Assembly: GCA_963513935.1 (NCBI GenBank)
Contig: OY740765.1
Coordinates: forward strand, 119,231,362-119,295,361
From: Aphrophora alni
Taxonomy: Eukaryota; Arthropoda; Insecta; Hemiptera; Aphrophoridae
DNA length: 64,000 nucleotides
Direction of reading: 5' to 3'
Shown here: positions 11,888-23,929 of the stretch, piece after piece
Layout of the letters: each line of letters begins with the position of its first letter
Position numbering within the stretch: the stretch's first letter is position 1
Position numbers and translations under genes: made by a program
The notes under the pieces: generated by a model
What the model was told of the DNA's origin: nothing
Seen by the model: the letters and a program-made list of their open reading frames with translations, nothing else
The model's database searches: none

Positions 11888-12409
11888 CAGGGTGTTTCAA
11901 AAGTATATGTACTCATTTGGGATAATGATTTATGGCTAGAAATAAAGAAAAATGTTTCCACAAATATATGTCCGAAAAGCTTCGTTTTTCGTCTATCGGG
12001 ATTTTGTATTTTTTCAAAAAATAATGATAATTTCAAAAATCATTAAGATTTTGAATCGAAATTTATTGTACAAAATTTTCATGATACGTATTACCAGTAT
12101 ACAAAGAATCAAAACTTTAACTTATTTTTATATTAAATAGGGTATCTCTAAATCCACTTTACAAAAAATGTAAACAGCGGGCATTCTGATTTTCGCTATA
12201 ATAATAATACATGAAAAATGTGTATACTAAATTTTGACTCGTAAATTTTTAAGTTATCATTATCTTTTAAAAAACGCAAAATGTCCGATAGACGGATAAC
12301 GAAGCCTTTTTGGACATATGTTTACAGAAAGTTTTTTCTTCGTTATTTTAATACCAAAAATCACTTCCTGGAAATACGACATATATTGTTGAAAAACTCT
12401 ATATATTGA
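11888..12409. mobile_element. Family D foldback element, about 520 bp
   Basis: The left arm begins CAGGGTGTTTCAAAAG and contains CATATATGTCCGAAAAGC-like sequence, CTTCGTTTTTCGTCTATCGG and AATAATGATAATTTC. The right arm holds the reverse complements (GATAGACGGATAACGAAGCC, GGACATATGTTTACAG). The arms, each about 220 bp, are imperfect and surround a short centre near 12150. It could fold into one long hairpin in the gene 1 pre-mRNA. Confidence 0.65.
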
Positions 12410-12510
12410 TGTTAAATTTTATTTGAGACCATTTCCATTATTAAATTGATAAAGGTTTGATTCTTGATATAGGCTACTGATAAAAATGTAGCTTGAAAAA
12501 TATGATGTCA

Positions 12511-13119
12511 GTTCAAGAAGAGGACCACCACCCAATCACTGGCACGCAGAATTTTAATAACCAACTTTATACATAATATATGAACTTAATTATTCTGTAG
12601 CTCAGTATAAATTGATTTTCTTCCCGATGCCATGGTTCATTTTCACTACTTGTCTGAATAATTTTGGTTAGTTTTTATTTTATTTTGAGAAGAGTGTAAT
12701 GAGAAAGTTTGTGCAGTTTTTTTGTACCGTTTATAATTACACTATTAATGCAAATTTTAACTTTTGTTTCTATTTAAGAAATGGACCGCTACTTATAACA
12801 CCCAGAAGGTTTCCTAACATAACTAAAGTTATACACAATACAGTATATGAATATAGGCTACACACTTTATTGCTCTGGAGCTCAATATAAATTGATGCCC
12901 TTCAAAGATGGTGTCAAACAGATCTTTATCCTTGTTTTTTACGACGCCACATCAATTCACATAAGTAGTAATCTAACAAATCTCTACTGGTTTCACATTA
13001 TTTCTGTTCCTGGTAAAATACAAGTCAAGAATATTTCAGCTCTTCTGTCAGATCAGGATCTGTTTGTTCTATTTACGTCAATAGAAAATTGTTTACGAGT
13101 GGTGGTCCTCTTCTTGAAC
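12511..13119. mobile_element. Family F non-autonomous DNA element with 21-bp perfect TIRs
   Basis: The left end starts GTTCAAGAAGAGGACCACCA (12511-12531 in full) and the right end at 13099-13119 is its exact 21-bp reverse complement. The 609-bp body has no transposase. A related element is at 32342-32709 and a right-end fragment at 42185-42350. No clear target duplication is visible. Confidence 0.75.
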
Positions 13120-13394
13120 AGAACCTAACTTGTTAAATTCTCTTTATTTATATAAAATTAAATTGATTTTAAAATATATGTATTGGATATTTTCACACAT
13201 GGGCCAATACTTTAAATAATTTGATTTATTAGGGACATTAAATTTGTAAAAAATGTTCTTAAGACAATAGTAATATTTTAAGTCGTCTAAATATTAAAAT
13301 TATTAAACAGTTATTACATGGAATATATATAAACAGATATTGGAATATTATAATAAATTTAATGGCTAAAGCAAAACAAGTTTAGGCCCTTATT

Positions 13395-13702
13395 TAAACA
13401 ATAGCTGATACCCGTGGCTTCGCGGTTTACGAGATTTGCGAGAACAAAGAAACAAAAAATCGTGTGTGTCTAAGACCTGACGATGGAAGTGAAAACTATA
13501 TGAAATTATGGAAACATAATAATTCAATCAAATTTGAATAATATTTTTTTTAAATATTAAGCTAAAATCAAGTTATTAACACATTTCAAAATGTTACACA
13601 TTTGCCTAGGCTAGGCCTAACCTAGCTTTTTGTTGAATTATTAGAGCAAATGGACGTAGTAAGCTATTTTAAGTGTGTATTAATATATTGGTTGGCATAG
13701 TA

Positions 13703-13738
<36 letters not shown>

Positions 13739-13985
13739 CAGTAACTATATTTTTATTTTAAAGACAAATAAAGATTAAAACACTTACCAAAATGTTTCAA
13801 ACAGATCTAGCCTAACCCTAACCAATCTTGGTGTTTTAATTATTAGAGCTCATGGACCTAATCAGCTGTTATAAGTCAAATGTTTGACAATGGTCTAAGC
13901 TAGGCTTAGCCTATCTGAGTTGAACAATTAGAGCAGATGGACCTAATCAGCTGTTATAAATAAGTAGGTCTATTGTTTTATTGGT
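13395..13985 (+). repeat. Repeat start (ATAGCTGATACCCGTGGCTT) and three diverged direct repeats
   Basis: TAGCTGATACCCGTGGCTTCG at 13403 resembles the end sequence of a repeat type common in insect genomes. Downstream, three direct repeats near 13605-13670, 13808-13885 and 13900-13975 share CTAGCCTAACC-type sequence followed by ATTAGAGCxxATGGACCTAA and TCAGCTGTTATAA. A TA run lies at 13703-13738. Confidence 0.5.
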
Positions 13986-14339
13986 TGCCATGGAAACTTA
14001 ATGTGTGTTATTACAATATTGTTGTTATTAACCTTGCTTTCTGAGCACTAAAAAATGTATTAGAATGGAAATAATACTAACCTACAAAAACAGGCCTACT
14101 AATTTATTAATATAGAATAATTAATACTTACCAATGTTTTAAATATCTGCTTTCCGAAATAGCGAAGAAGATTAGAAGAAGTAATACTGTAGAACTGTAT
14201 TTTAACGATAAGTGTTTCAGTGTCACAAATTTAGGTTTATTCAAAAAAAGAATCACAGAATGCCGACCGATTCGTGATTTATTCACTGCGTATGCTCTAA
14301 CGTTGGCTGCTAGATATGTATTTGTAATATCTCAAGTTT

Positions 14340-15480
14340 CTTTTTCAGATATCAATATGAAACAAAGATTAAAACCTTCTTCAAAATTACGCTTTCAAAG
14401 TAGTTGCTGTGAACAAAGATCGACTTTTACGGCTGCTATTTCCTTATGGGGAAAATATATAGGGAAACCTTTTTATTTTCATAACTCAACTTTTAATAGA
14501 GATATTGAAACAACTCAGTGTTAAAATCTTCTTCAAAAATACTACTATAAACTTGCGAAGATAGATTTTTACGACTCCCGTTTCCTTATAGGAAACCCTT
14601 TTTATTTTCATAACTGAAGTTCCAATTAAAATATCGAAAAAGCTAAACGACAAAACCTTCTTCAAGATTATGCTATAAGTTTGCAAAGATTCATTGAGAT
14701 CGGTTCAATAGATATTGTGAACAAATATCGACCATTACGACTCCCATTTCCATATAGGAAACCCTTTTTATATTCATAATTCATTAATATATCGAAAAAG
14801 CTAAACGACAAAACCTTCCTCAAGAATATGCTATAAGTTTGCAAAGATTCATTGAGATCGGTTCAATAGATATTGTGAACAAATATCGACCATTACGACT
14901 CCCATTTCCATATAGGAAACCCTTTTTATATTCATAATTCATTAATATATCGAAAAAGCTAAACGACAAAACCTTCCCCAAGAATACTGCTATAAGTTTG
15001 CAAAGATTCATTGAGATCGGTTCAATAGATATTGTGAACAAAGATCGACCTTTACGACTCCCATGTCCTTACAGGAAACCCTTTTTCATATTCATAACTC
15101 ATTGAAATATCGAAAAAGCTAAATGACAAAACCTTCTTCAAAAATACTGATATTAAGCTTGCAAAGATTCATTGAGATCGGTTCAATAGATGTTGTGAAC
15201 AAAGATCGACCTTTACGACTTCCATTTCCTAATAGGAATCCCTTTTTATTTTCATAACTCAAGTTCCAATCAAAATATCGAAAAAGCTAAAAGACAAAAC
15301 CTTTTTCAAAAATACTGCTATAGGCTTGCAAAGATTCATTGAGATCGGTTCAATAGATGTTGTGAACGTAGATCGACGTTTACGGTTGTCATTTCCTTAT
15401 GGTAAAAATACATAGCAAAACCTTTTTATTGTCATAATTCACCTTTAAGTTATATATTGAAAAACCTCAACGATAAAACC
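14340..15480 (+). repeat. Tandem array, about 160-bp unit, about 7 copies
   Basis: TCATTGAGATCGGTTCAATA occurs at 14691, 14849, 15008, 15169 and 15336 (spacings 158-167 bp). Each unit continues with TGTGAACAAAGATCGACC, TTTACGACTCCCATTTCC, AGGAAACCCTTTTTAT and AAAGCTAAACGACAAAACCT. Flanking units at each end are more diverged. The array lies inside the gene 1 intron. Confidence 0.88.
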
Positions 15481-16014
15481 TTCGTCTGAGTGCAAACTTT
15501 GATGTTACCAATTCTCACTGAAATCGATTCAATACTTCTTAACGCCAATACAACATTGTGTATTCAGTTTCAACTAACTTTCTGGAGTAGTCCATAATTT
15601 CAAAAGCCGATGAAAAGCTTATCCATTCGTCAGTAATGTAGTTTGCAACTCTCCCAATAATAATGAATACATTGGTGTGATGTATACAGAAGTTTTGAGC
15701 TGTGCCATTTTGGTACCCTGTGACATAAAGAAATTCTTCCATTTGTTTTTGCGTTCACATGTTTCATCTACTACTGGAAAGAAGTACTTGTTAATACACT
15801 CAACACTTTCATTTTCAAATCACATAAAAACTATAATCTTTAGGCAGACTTCCATAAAGTTTTCTAATCTTGAATTTGTCTTATTATTATGAAACAAGAT
15901 AATAATACACAAGTAAACTCAAGGTCGGTAATAATAATAATTTAATCCATATTTCTTACACTACATAAACTATAATTCTGGAATTCTGGAATTTCTAATA
16001 TCATCAGATGTCTA

Positions 16015-16240
16015 GTGCAATCCCGAGGACTCTAGCTAAATCTACAAGTATTTTTCATGTATTGTTGTGTTAGATCCCTCTCTTTCATCTTTCCTATTTG
16101 GCCTCGCTTGACGAATTCTTGTACTTTTCTAATACTAACGTTATTAGGGTATCAGAAGGTTACGGGTATTTATTTCGTGTACCTTTTTTTAGGACAATGA
16201 TGACCGAGAGGTTTTTCGCCTTTAACAAGAAGAAAAAATA
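16015..16240 (+). repeat. Dispersed repeat family A copy
   Basis: GCAATCCCGAGGACTCTAGC, TCTCTTTCATCTTTCCTAT, GACGAATTCTTGTAC and CCGAGAGGTTTTTCGCCTTT follow the order of the copy at 8345. Confidence 0.6.
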
Positions 16241-16439
16241 TATTAGCAATCATATCCTGTATCAGATGTCCAGTGAAGTATGAAATAATAAATACAGAAA
16301 TAATCAGTCTACAAAGATAATTAATGTTAACTCATCGCAGTGTGTCGAAAATAGTTCTTATTATTATAACCTTAAACAAGGCATACAAGTACAAAACCTG
16401 TAGTTATAATAGTAAGACTAATAATAGTGGAGCCTATCC

Positions 16440-17290
16440 TGTCGAATGTTACTTAATTGGTAGCTTATCAGCTGGATAAACAAGTTAATAGGAGCCGTGT
16501 TAGTTGGTACGTACACTACAATGTAATACAAGGAGATGGTCTAAATGTAATACCCAAATGATGGTATTTTGTGACTTTTAAGGAGACGTTTAATTGTATT
16601 GGTATATTTAAGAGTTCTTACCCACTTCAGTATGTTTGCTTAAAACAAATGTTACACAGGTTTTCTGAAACTCGAGGTTTGTGTATATCACTACTTTCTT
16701 GACGTCGCGTCGCCTAGGCTCTTGGGCCTCGCGATGTCCATTCAGTTCGTTTATGTTAGTGACTCGAAGCTGTGCATATGTGAAGGAACATCCACTCCCT
16801 ATGTTCGTAATGGATCTAGTAACTATCCTAATATCACTTTTTTTGCGAGATCACGGTTCGAAATTACATTTTTATGCAATAACTTCGTTCATTGTCATAG
16901 TAAAAAATTGTGATTGGTACCATTACATGCAGAATTGAAATCTGCAAATTTGTATCTAGTTGAATACGTTCCAAGTTGAATAACACACCAGATAGCGACT
17001 AAAAACTGTTTAAAATTGGCGCAATTTTGATATTTTTAATTAGATTTTTTCTGAATTTCAATAGGAAACAATATATAGTCCCCTATACCAAATTTTATTT
17101 TCCTATCATAATGTTTATGACCGCTATCATGCTTACTTACAGAAGACAACGGCGACAAACGGGCGACATGTCGAAATCACTTTTTCGCTTTCCTGAGGTC
17201 ATGAAACGTGAGGATCAGTCAAAAAAAGGTAACCGAAATTTTTGGAATTACAAAACTTACCCAATACTTCGTATACTTGGTAAATAATTC
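16440..17290 (+). repeat. Dispersed repeat family C, longest copy
   Basis: Blocks in order: TAGTTGGTACGTACACTACA, CTAAATGTAATACCCAAATG, CAGGTTTTCTGAAACTCGAG, TTTCTTGACGTCGCGTCGCC, CGAAATTACATTTTTATGCA, AATTGAAATCTGCAAATTTG, AGTTGAATAACACACCAGAT, GACAACGGCGACAAACGGGC, ATGTCGAAATCACTTTTTCG and ATACTTCGTATACTTGG. Copies or pieces occur at 2205(-), 4680(-), 17655, 20012, 26520, 27360, 28670, 30360 and 61010(-). No protein family is recognised in its frames and no terminal inverted repeats were found; its class is unknown. Confidence 0.65.
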
Positions 17291-17654
17291 GAAAATACTT
17301 TCTTAAAAGTATGAACACAGGAGTCCAGCAGGTCACAAAGATGGGCGGAAGTACCTATTACGAAGAAGGAACAATAGTTACCTTGATGGTTTATTATATA
17401 GCACTAATCTGACACATAGACAACGCACATGCTTATCACGTTATCTCTAATGTCGTGATAGGTGCATTATTTGTAAGTTTATTCAGAGCAATGGATATTG
17501 AAAGATAATATTGGAAATAGTTCGTCACCATCTATCTGTTTCTATTCTACTTTATACATGACAAAACAAAAGTTCTTATTTACGGTACTAAAGTTTTGGT
17601 CATGTATATATATTTTTTACTGTTCTGTTGAAAACCTCTCAATCATCATCGCCT

Positions 17655-18060
17655 AATGAAAACAAGTTGATGGACGCCATTTTAATTAACCACCCCGATA
17701 ATTTAATGTAATTAAAGCATATCCTCTAAATGTAATGCCCAAAATGTTGGTGTCTTGGGTCTTGGTGTATCACAACTTTCTTGGCGTCGACTAGGCTCTA
17801 ACGGGCCTCGTAGATGTGTATATATTAAAAAGACACCATTCGTGTCTGGCGGCCCTCGAAGCTCACATATTATTATGTAAACGAGCCTTCACTCCCTCCG
17901 TTAGCGTCAGTGATATATTTGATTTTAGATACATTTTGTTTTTATTTTTCCATCTAGAATCAGCTCCCGTGCAATTTTTAATCATCATGTATACAGAATT
18001 TGACAAACGTTTGAAATATTGCGTTTAAAGCGCGTTCAAAAATTAATAAAATGTAATTTT
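17655..18060 (+). repeat. Dispersed repeat family C, partial copy
   Basis: It has CAAGTTGATGGACGCCATTT, CCTCTAAATGTAATGCCCAA, GTGTCTTGGGTCTTGG and TTTCTTGGCGTCGACTAGGC, then departs from the family near 18000. Confidence 0.55.
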
Positions 18061-18174
18061 TTAATAAAAAATGAACGCATGTTTCTCTTGCTTTGCAATT
18101 GGGTCAGAAAATATCAGTTACTGTCGTTTGCTGTTCAGGCTGCTCAATTATGAAATGAACTATATAGTGTAAAG

Positions 18175-18390
18175 TCCCTCCCCCAACGTTAACTTTTGTA
18201 TGAATTTAAATCTCCATTAAACCCTTTTTGGAATATTAACTCGATCATATGCGATTTCTTTTATGGTGGTTTGAATAGCAACCCGCATCTCGTGACATGT
18301 CAAATTAAAGGACATAAAAAGACAAAATAATGGTGCTCCCGAAATAATTTTGGATGATTATTATCAAAATTGCGGCACAAAATCCATTGG
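18175..18390 (+). repeat. Dispersed repeat family H copy
   Basis: CAACCCGCATCTCGTGACAT, GTCAAATTAAAGGACATAAA and AAGACAAAAT match, in opposite orientation, the segment at 56690-56960. The function is unknown. Confidence 0.5.
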
Positions 18391-19923
18391 AGACTTCAAA
18401 ATTATAAAATATGTGAAATCAGAACACTAAACAGTTTAAGAAATGTTCGCTAGACTAATCTGATAGAAGCATTCGACGTTCAACTGAATTTTACCTGTAA
18501 TTTAAAAAGCCTACAACAAAATTGAAAACACGACTTAATAACAAAATCACTCATAATCAAAATCAATAAGAAGGTATAAGTAAACATGTTTCTGAACAAC
18601 TAATAAGATGTTAACCTCTAGAGAATGGGATAACCTTTAGACTAAGAGTTAAAAACCAATTATTCTACACTATTGTTACTTAATCCCTGCTTCGCTATGT
18701 AAAAACATAAAACAAACAAAAAAAATGCCTTTTAAAATTATTTTTGGAACACCCAGTGGGAAAAATAATATTTAGTTACATTATCAGATAGCAAATGATA
18801 ACAGATTTCCGAAGAGTTGACACATATATATTTATGGCCGAGTAAAATAAAAATATTCTCTTTTTAATCAATTAAAGGGACTTTTTAGGAGTAACGGAAG
18901 AGGGAAACATTAATATGCTTACATTTATAAAGAGGGTGAAAATTTCGTTTTATTATTATTTTTTTCAAAACTCTCTCTATATGGATCCTTAGTTTTGGCA
19001 CAATCTGTAGATAGCTTACCATTGATGTGTCTATCACCTTCCTACGCCAACTATCAGCTGAGATATTGTAATACATTCTAGACTTTTGACCAACTATTAA
19101 CAGTTTAATACCCCTGGTTCTAATTTAGACAGAAACACGAAACAATCTGAATTTTGTAAAAATCGACCTCCTCTATCTACAGAGTGAGCTAAACATTAGG
19201 TACAAAATACAAAATGTTCCGAAAATTCAATAAATTTTATTTCCGGCCTTGTACTTCCCATACAAATATTTTTGCGTTTCCTTATATAGAGAAGGAAAAA
19301 ATTGAAATATGTTTTAATTACCCCTCCCCATTTATAACGGTTAAAATTAAATATTTTAAGGAAGATAACTTGATTATTTTTAAAATAAATGCGGTGAAAT
19401 AGCCATTTATTTAAGGATTAACACTTTTAAAATTTTTATGTTTTCCTTTCAATTGGACCTATAAATGCATTTCCTTACTAAAATTTTAAAACACTATAAA
19501 CCTAGAACAAATATTCAATTTATTATAAAATACATTTAATGTATTTCTCTAAATAAAGCCAAAAAATATTTTTAATGGATCAATAAGACAAAGCTTGAAA
19601 AACACATTGTAAGAATGTTTGAACAATATGTGGTTTTGGATTATAATGTAAATTGAAAATGTCGAAACAATAAAAGAAATACAAAAATAGAAGAAAATGT
19701 TCATAGAAGAAAATTCAGTTTATTTCAAATCTTTAAATTACAACCAGAGATCGTTTTGAGCACGGTATATTACTGTAATGTATAAGTAAATAAGATATAC
19801 TTGGAGACTTGAATGTGTGGTAGGAACGAAGTCGCCTCTACTTATTGGAATTAAATTACTATTCTTAAAACGAGAAAGAACGATGGCTTTGTGACGAATG
19901 TCGTTTTGCAAAACAAATTACAA

Positions 19924-19927
<4 letters not shown>

Positions 19928-19979
<52 letters not shown>

Positions 19980-20009
19980 GTAATTGTAATTTTTATATAT
20001 ATATATATA
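19928..20009 (+). repeat. (TA)n microsatellite
   Basis: About 24 uninterrupted TA units (19928-19976) are followed by TTGTAATTGTAATTTT and a second short TA run. Confidence 0.95.
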
Positions 20010-20011
20010 AA

Positions 20012-21025
20012 CAAGTTGATGGTTGCCATCATGGTGTTTACCCAGCACTATCATAAAATGTAATACAATCAGATCCTTTTAATGATATTTGTTGAACTCT
20101 ATCTATGTATTTAACCAGTACAGTAGACTAATGTTTATAAAAATATTAGTATAAACAAATATATTTTATAACCTAGCCCATAATTTACATTGTTACATAA
20201 ATTTTATCAGTCGGGTGTGAATCGCAGGAGTCCCTTCCCCCAGTAAATTTGTGTCCCCATTCCTATTAGAAAACGCTGTCAATATTATTAAGTAAATATG
20301 AAAATTATTTAGGTTTATAATTGTATCAATACGTCTTTATAGAAATCAAGTCAATACCTTAATTTCATAAATTATACATCCGTTTTTCCGAGATACTCTT
20401 TGCTGGATCTACACCTTTCTTCATATACACCCATCTCCAAAACCAATTAAAAGCGAACCAAAACTAATCGTCTCAAAAAATAATAGTTTGGTAGTTATAA
20501 CTATAAAACTGTAAAAATAATCCATGGATTCTGTGTTTGATAAAAAAATTTCTATATTTAAATAATAGCATAAACTTGCTTCGCTTGTGCCATTAACACG
20601 TCTTCACTGTGAATATTATTTGATTCATGTCAAACTTTTAAGGATTATTATCCTGAACCACAATAATTTATTATTTGTGATTTAGTATACAGGTTAGGGT
20701 CATTAACCTTCAAATTGTACATAAAATTTGAACGAAATCGGTACAGTCAATTTTGAGAAATTACGTATGTTTCATAACCGATTTTTGATTTTTACAATAA
20801 CTCACGGACTGGTATTTTTTTCCCTCACAGAGACGATTAAATGAGGTATCACAAGCTTATAAGTGCTACTTGAAAGTTTTGAGTAATCCCGTCCCCCACA
20901 CAATAACCTAAACCTTTTATTTTTTGGTTACCCCTCTCACCTAAAGAGTTTGACGCAAACAGAATTCAAATACGTAACAAAATAAGAGGGGGTGGCAGTT
21001 TCTTTTCAACCATCCTGTATATCTA
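20012..21025 (+). repeat. Patchwork of family C, A, B and I fragments upstream of gene 1 exon 2
   Basis: A family C start lies at 20012-20080 (GTTGATGGTTGCCATCATGG), a family A scrap at 20390-20440 (TTTGCTGGATCTACACCTTT), a family B piece at 20560-20830 (GAAATTTGAACGAAATCGGT is nearly repeated) and a family I arm at 20840-21025 (ATGAGGTATCACAAGC and AGTTTCTTTTCAACCATCC). Confidence 0.5.
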
Positions 21026-21197
21026 CATCACATACCTTTATACTAAGAAAGTTAACAACGAACTATCTGGCTAAACATTTTTCTAACTTATAAATACATA
21101 TGATTGGGTTTATATGTGGTAATTAATTTAAATTGGTATATAAATATTGTTCCCATATAATTTTTCTAAATTACACTTATAACTTATTTGTCCACAG

Positions 21198-21767
21198 GTC
21201 GTAATCTTTGCTGCTGTTGCCTGTTTAGTCCAGACCAGCCTCTGCAGCTACGCGGGTACTGGGCACTATGCGGGGGCAGCTTATGGATACTATCCAGGAG
21301 CAGGTCATTATGCCGGAGGATATTATCCAGGAGTTCACTCAGGATACTACGGATACGCTGGAGCACCTTACCATTACGGCGGAGGTTACCACGGACCTTT
21401 GGCATCACCAGTAGTTCTACCATCAGGTTTTCTCGCTGATACTCCCGAAGTAGCAGCTGCTAAGGGGGCTCATTTTGCTGCTGTCGCTCATGCTAAAGCA
21501 ACGTCAGGAGATTATTACGGTGCCGGTTACGCTGGAGGTTACGGTCACGGTTATGGATACGGACACGGACACGGTGGGTCTTATCACGGACCTCTAGCTG
21601 TTCCTGTAGTCCTTCCGTCAGGATACTTAGCTGATGAACCCGCAGTTGCCGCTACCAAGGCAGCTCATCTTACAGCCGTAGCGCACGCTACACATAATGC
21701 TGCTGGTTATGGATATGGATATGGATACGGTCATGGATACGGCCACGGTGGATACTACCATGGTTAA
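21198..21767 (+). CDS. Gene 1, exon 2: secreted Gly/Tyr-rich cuticular protein with two 18-residue motifs
   Basis: The main exon encodes 189 residues; with exon 1 the protein has 193. After the signal peptide (about 1-20) comes a Gly/Tyr/His-rich stretch (21-70), then motif 1 from residue 72 (LASPVVLPSGF, then LADTPEVAAAK), a GY/GH-rich linker, motif 2 from residue 137 (LAVPVVLPSGY, with LADEPAVAATK) and a GYGYGHG tail ending in YYHG and TAA. Alternating Gly-rich linkers and Ala-rich hydrophobic motifs are typical of structural proteins of the insect cuticle; the protein should be exported by epidermal cells into the procuticle. It lacks the chitin-binding RR consensus of the CPR family, so it belongs with the '18-residue motif' cuticular proteins. 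Motif 2 is more diverged (DEP for DTP). The frame is open and undamaged. Confidence 0.9.
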   Translation, partial: VVIFAAVACLVQTSLCSYAGTGHYAGAAYGYYPGAGHYAGGYYPGVHSGYYGYAGAPYHYGGGYHGPLASPVVLPSGFLADTPEVAAAKGAHFAAVAHAKATSGDYYGAGYAGGYGHGYGYGHGHGGSYHGPLAVPVVLPSGYLADEPAVAATKAAHLTAVAHATHNAAGYGYGYGYGHGYGHGGYYHG

Positions 21768-21967
21768 TTCCTTCTTCAAATTCAATTTAAAGCCAGAGCT
21801 GTGGAGACCTCAGTTGGGCTGTAAATTATTAATTTGTAAATAATATTTATCTTCCTTATAATTAAGCTGTTTATACATTTTTGTTTTTCAAACACGTGAC
21901 GCCTATATAGTACAACAGATGTTCAACCGTTCAAAATTCTTTTTCGATTAATTCTTAAACATAACTA

Positions 21968-21973
21968 AATAAA
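21968..21973 (+). terminator. Gene 1 polyadenylation signal AATAAA
   Basis: AATAAA lies 201 bp after the stop codon, the first canonical signal on this strand downstream of gene 1. It implies a 3' UTR of roughly 220 nt. Confidence 0.5.
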
Positions 21974-21974
21974 C

Positions 21975-22950
21975 AATAGAATAGACAAAGTGGGTTTATT
22001 TTTATTATTTATCCTATTCTTCATTCCTTATCCAAGACGGTATAGCAAAACAATCTGTTCTGCATAATTTGGCTCTACGGCCGGCTCTACTACTACTTCA
22101 TATATAAAGTTCGTAAGCGATAAGTGATATATATATCTTTTAAGATAGTTCTCGCCATTGCGTGTTCAAATCGTGTTGTATTGTCTAAACTGGTGTATAC
22201 CGATATCGTAAAATATTAATTGTGTTGACCCATGTGTGAACATTCTGTGTAAATTGTGTTGCACTTATGGTGTTTTTACATGAGATAAATTAATATGTAT
22301 TTAGTTACAAGCTCTGCCTACTTTTTTAAGTATCGTACGATAATAAATTGAAACTTTAAAGATAATTCTTTACATTTTTTTCTTGTTTACGATGTGGAAT
22401 TCTATCGCACATTCGTTAAAATATACGACTATATCCAACACCTCTTTCTCTCCATTCTCCTGTTTTCAAGTACTAATCATCACATAAACGTCATATTTAG
22501 TGGAAAAGCTCATAATTAACCGGATCGAAAAATGACTCCTTCCAACAAATCGTATCACTTTGGTGTGCACCAATTATCTTATGTTAAAAGTCATGCATCT
22601 CAATGATCATTCGATAAACGATCACTCTGGTGTGCAGTTTGCCTACCAAAATAAAAACCAGAGAATTTAAAAATCGGTTCTACCGATTTCATTGAAATGT
22701 TTGCGAAATTTGAATGTTAATGGGATCTAAATACGTAACCAAATAATTTCATGAAAGTACTCATGACTGTTTTATAAGAGTATTTATTACGTAATTCCAA
22801 AACTTAATTATTATAACTTTATATTTTATGCACTTGATCGCCTTTCAAAGACGATCTTTCTTGTGCAGATCTGATTGGCTAAAACCCTAGGGAATTTTTA
22901 ATAAACATTAGTCACGGTTCAGATTAATTTCAAATTATGTCTATTAACAA
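21975..22950. other. No recognisable feature
   Basis: Single-copy-looking, AT-rich spacer after gene 1. No coding frame of note and no match to the repeat families described here. Confidence 0.4.
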
Positions 22951-23870
22951 AGCACGACACCCGGATAACCAACGCGAGGCGTAACTTGAATCTCCCTGAG
23001 GCGAGGCAGAGTGTAAAGGTTAGGTTTTGTAGGTGGCGTAACCTATTCAAACTTCTAGAATTCACTCGCTATTTTAATCCCCTATAAATCATATTATTTG
23101 TCGATATGGTCTCAAATTTTCACACAAGTATCTCCTTTGTAAATATTCAAAAAAGTTCTGTAGTGGTCGAACAAATAAAATATTTTTTTTGGAGATAGAA
23201 AAGTTTTAAGACAATTATTGTGGTGGTTTATAGATTTTTAAAACTTAAATCAGTTCTTATACTGTAAATAGAGAAAAACTAGTTTAAATTTAACATTTTT
23301 CTTATATATTTGTAATGTTTTAATCCAGTTTAGGTTGTTTCACTAAAATCGGTATTGAGTTAAAAGAAATCTCACTTTAAATGGAAAAACGCTCATTTTG
23401 AAATAATCGAAATAATTGTTTTTTCACAAGGTTTTTGCATCACTATACCTGTTATTTTACAGGGATGAGTATATAGCAGTTTTTTCAGAATAAGAAGTTC
23501 ATAAAGGCCGCGTATTGATATCTCGGAAAAAAATTTCCAATGTTCAAAATAAAGATTTTATCCCGCAATAGTGAGCTAATAAAAATCAGAATATTTGTTG
23601 AAATCGTCTTAAATTCTCACAATGTCTTTTATAAATATTTAAACAGAGTCGAAGTTAGGTAGTGATTGGAGAAAATAGTATTTTTTGCCAAAACGTATTT
23701 GGTTTTTTTGATTTTTGAAGCATTGTTTAGACTTTTAGTAAAGGCTTGACACCCGGATACGCAACGAGGGACGTAACTTGAATCCAACTTAAACAGGGGT
23801 GTAAAATAATGAAGTGAGAAAACCAGAGGTTTGGTTATGTTACATTAGGTTGGAATGGGTTAGATCAAAT
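22950..23870 (+). repeat. Duplicated segments about 790 bp apart
   Basis: GACACCCGGATAACCAACGC with CGTAACTTGAATC at 22958 returns as GACACCCGGATACGCAACGA with CGTAACTTGAATCC at 23748. A second weaker pair (AAATTTTCACACAAGTATC near 23115 and AAATTCTCACAATGTCTTT near 23610) lies about 495 bp apart, so the region was built by more than one duplication. Confidence 0.5.
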
Positions 23871-23929
23871 AGCAAAGACCTGCCCTGACTAACTGATAAC
23901 CAGTCGTGATATCGCGTTGATTTTTGTGT

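Larger units (their letters stand above)
11162..21197 (+). other. Gene 1 first intron, about 10 kb
   Basis: GTAAGT...CACAG bounds this phase-0 intron between codon 4 and codon 5. It holds a family D foldback (11888-12409), a family F element (12511-13119), tandem arrays (13585-13985, 14340-15480), family A and C repeats and TA microsatellites. The 11180-11880 and 18390-19920 stretches show nothing recognisable beyond AT-rich sequence. Confidence 0.65.

Noticed and set aside
15539..15892. Overlapping frames of 67 and 71 codons on opposite strands
   Set aside because: No homology recognised and no splice or polyadenylation context; inside the gene 1 intron.
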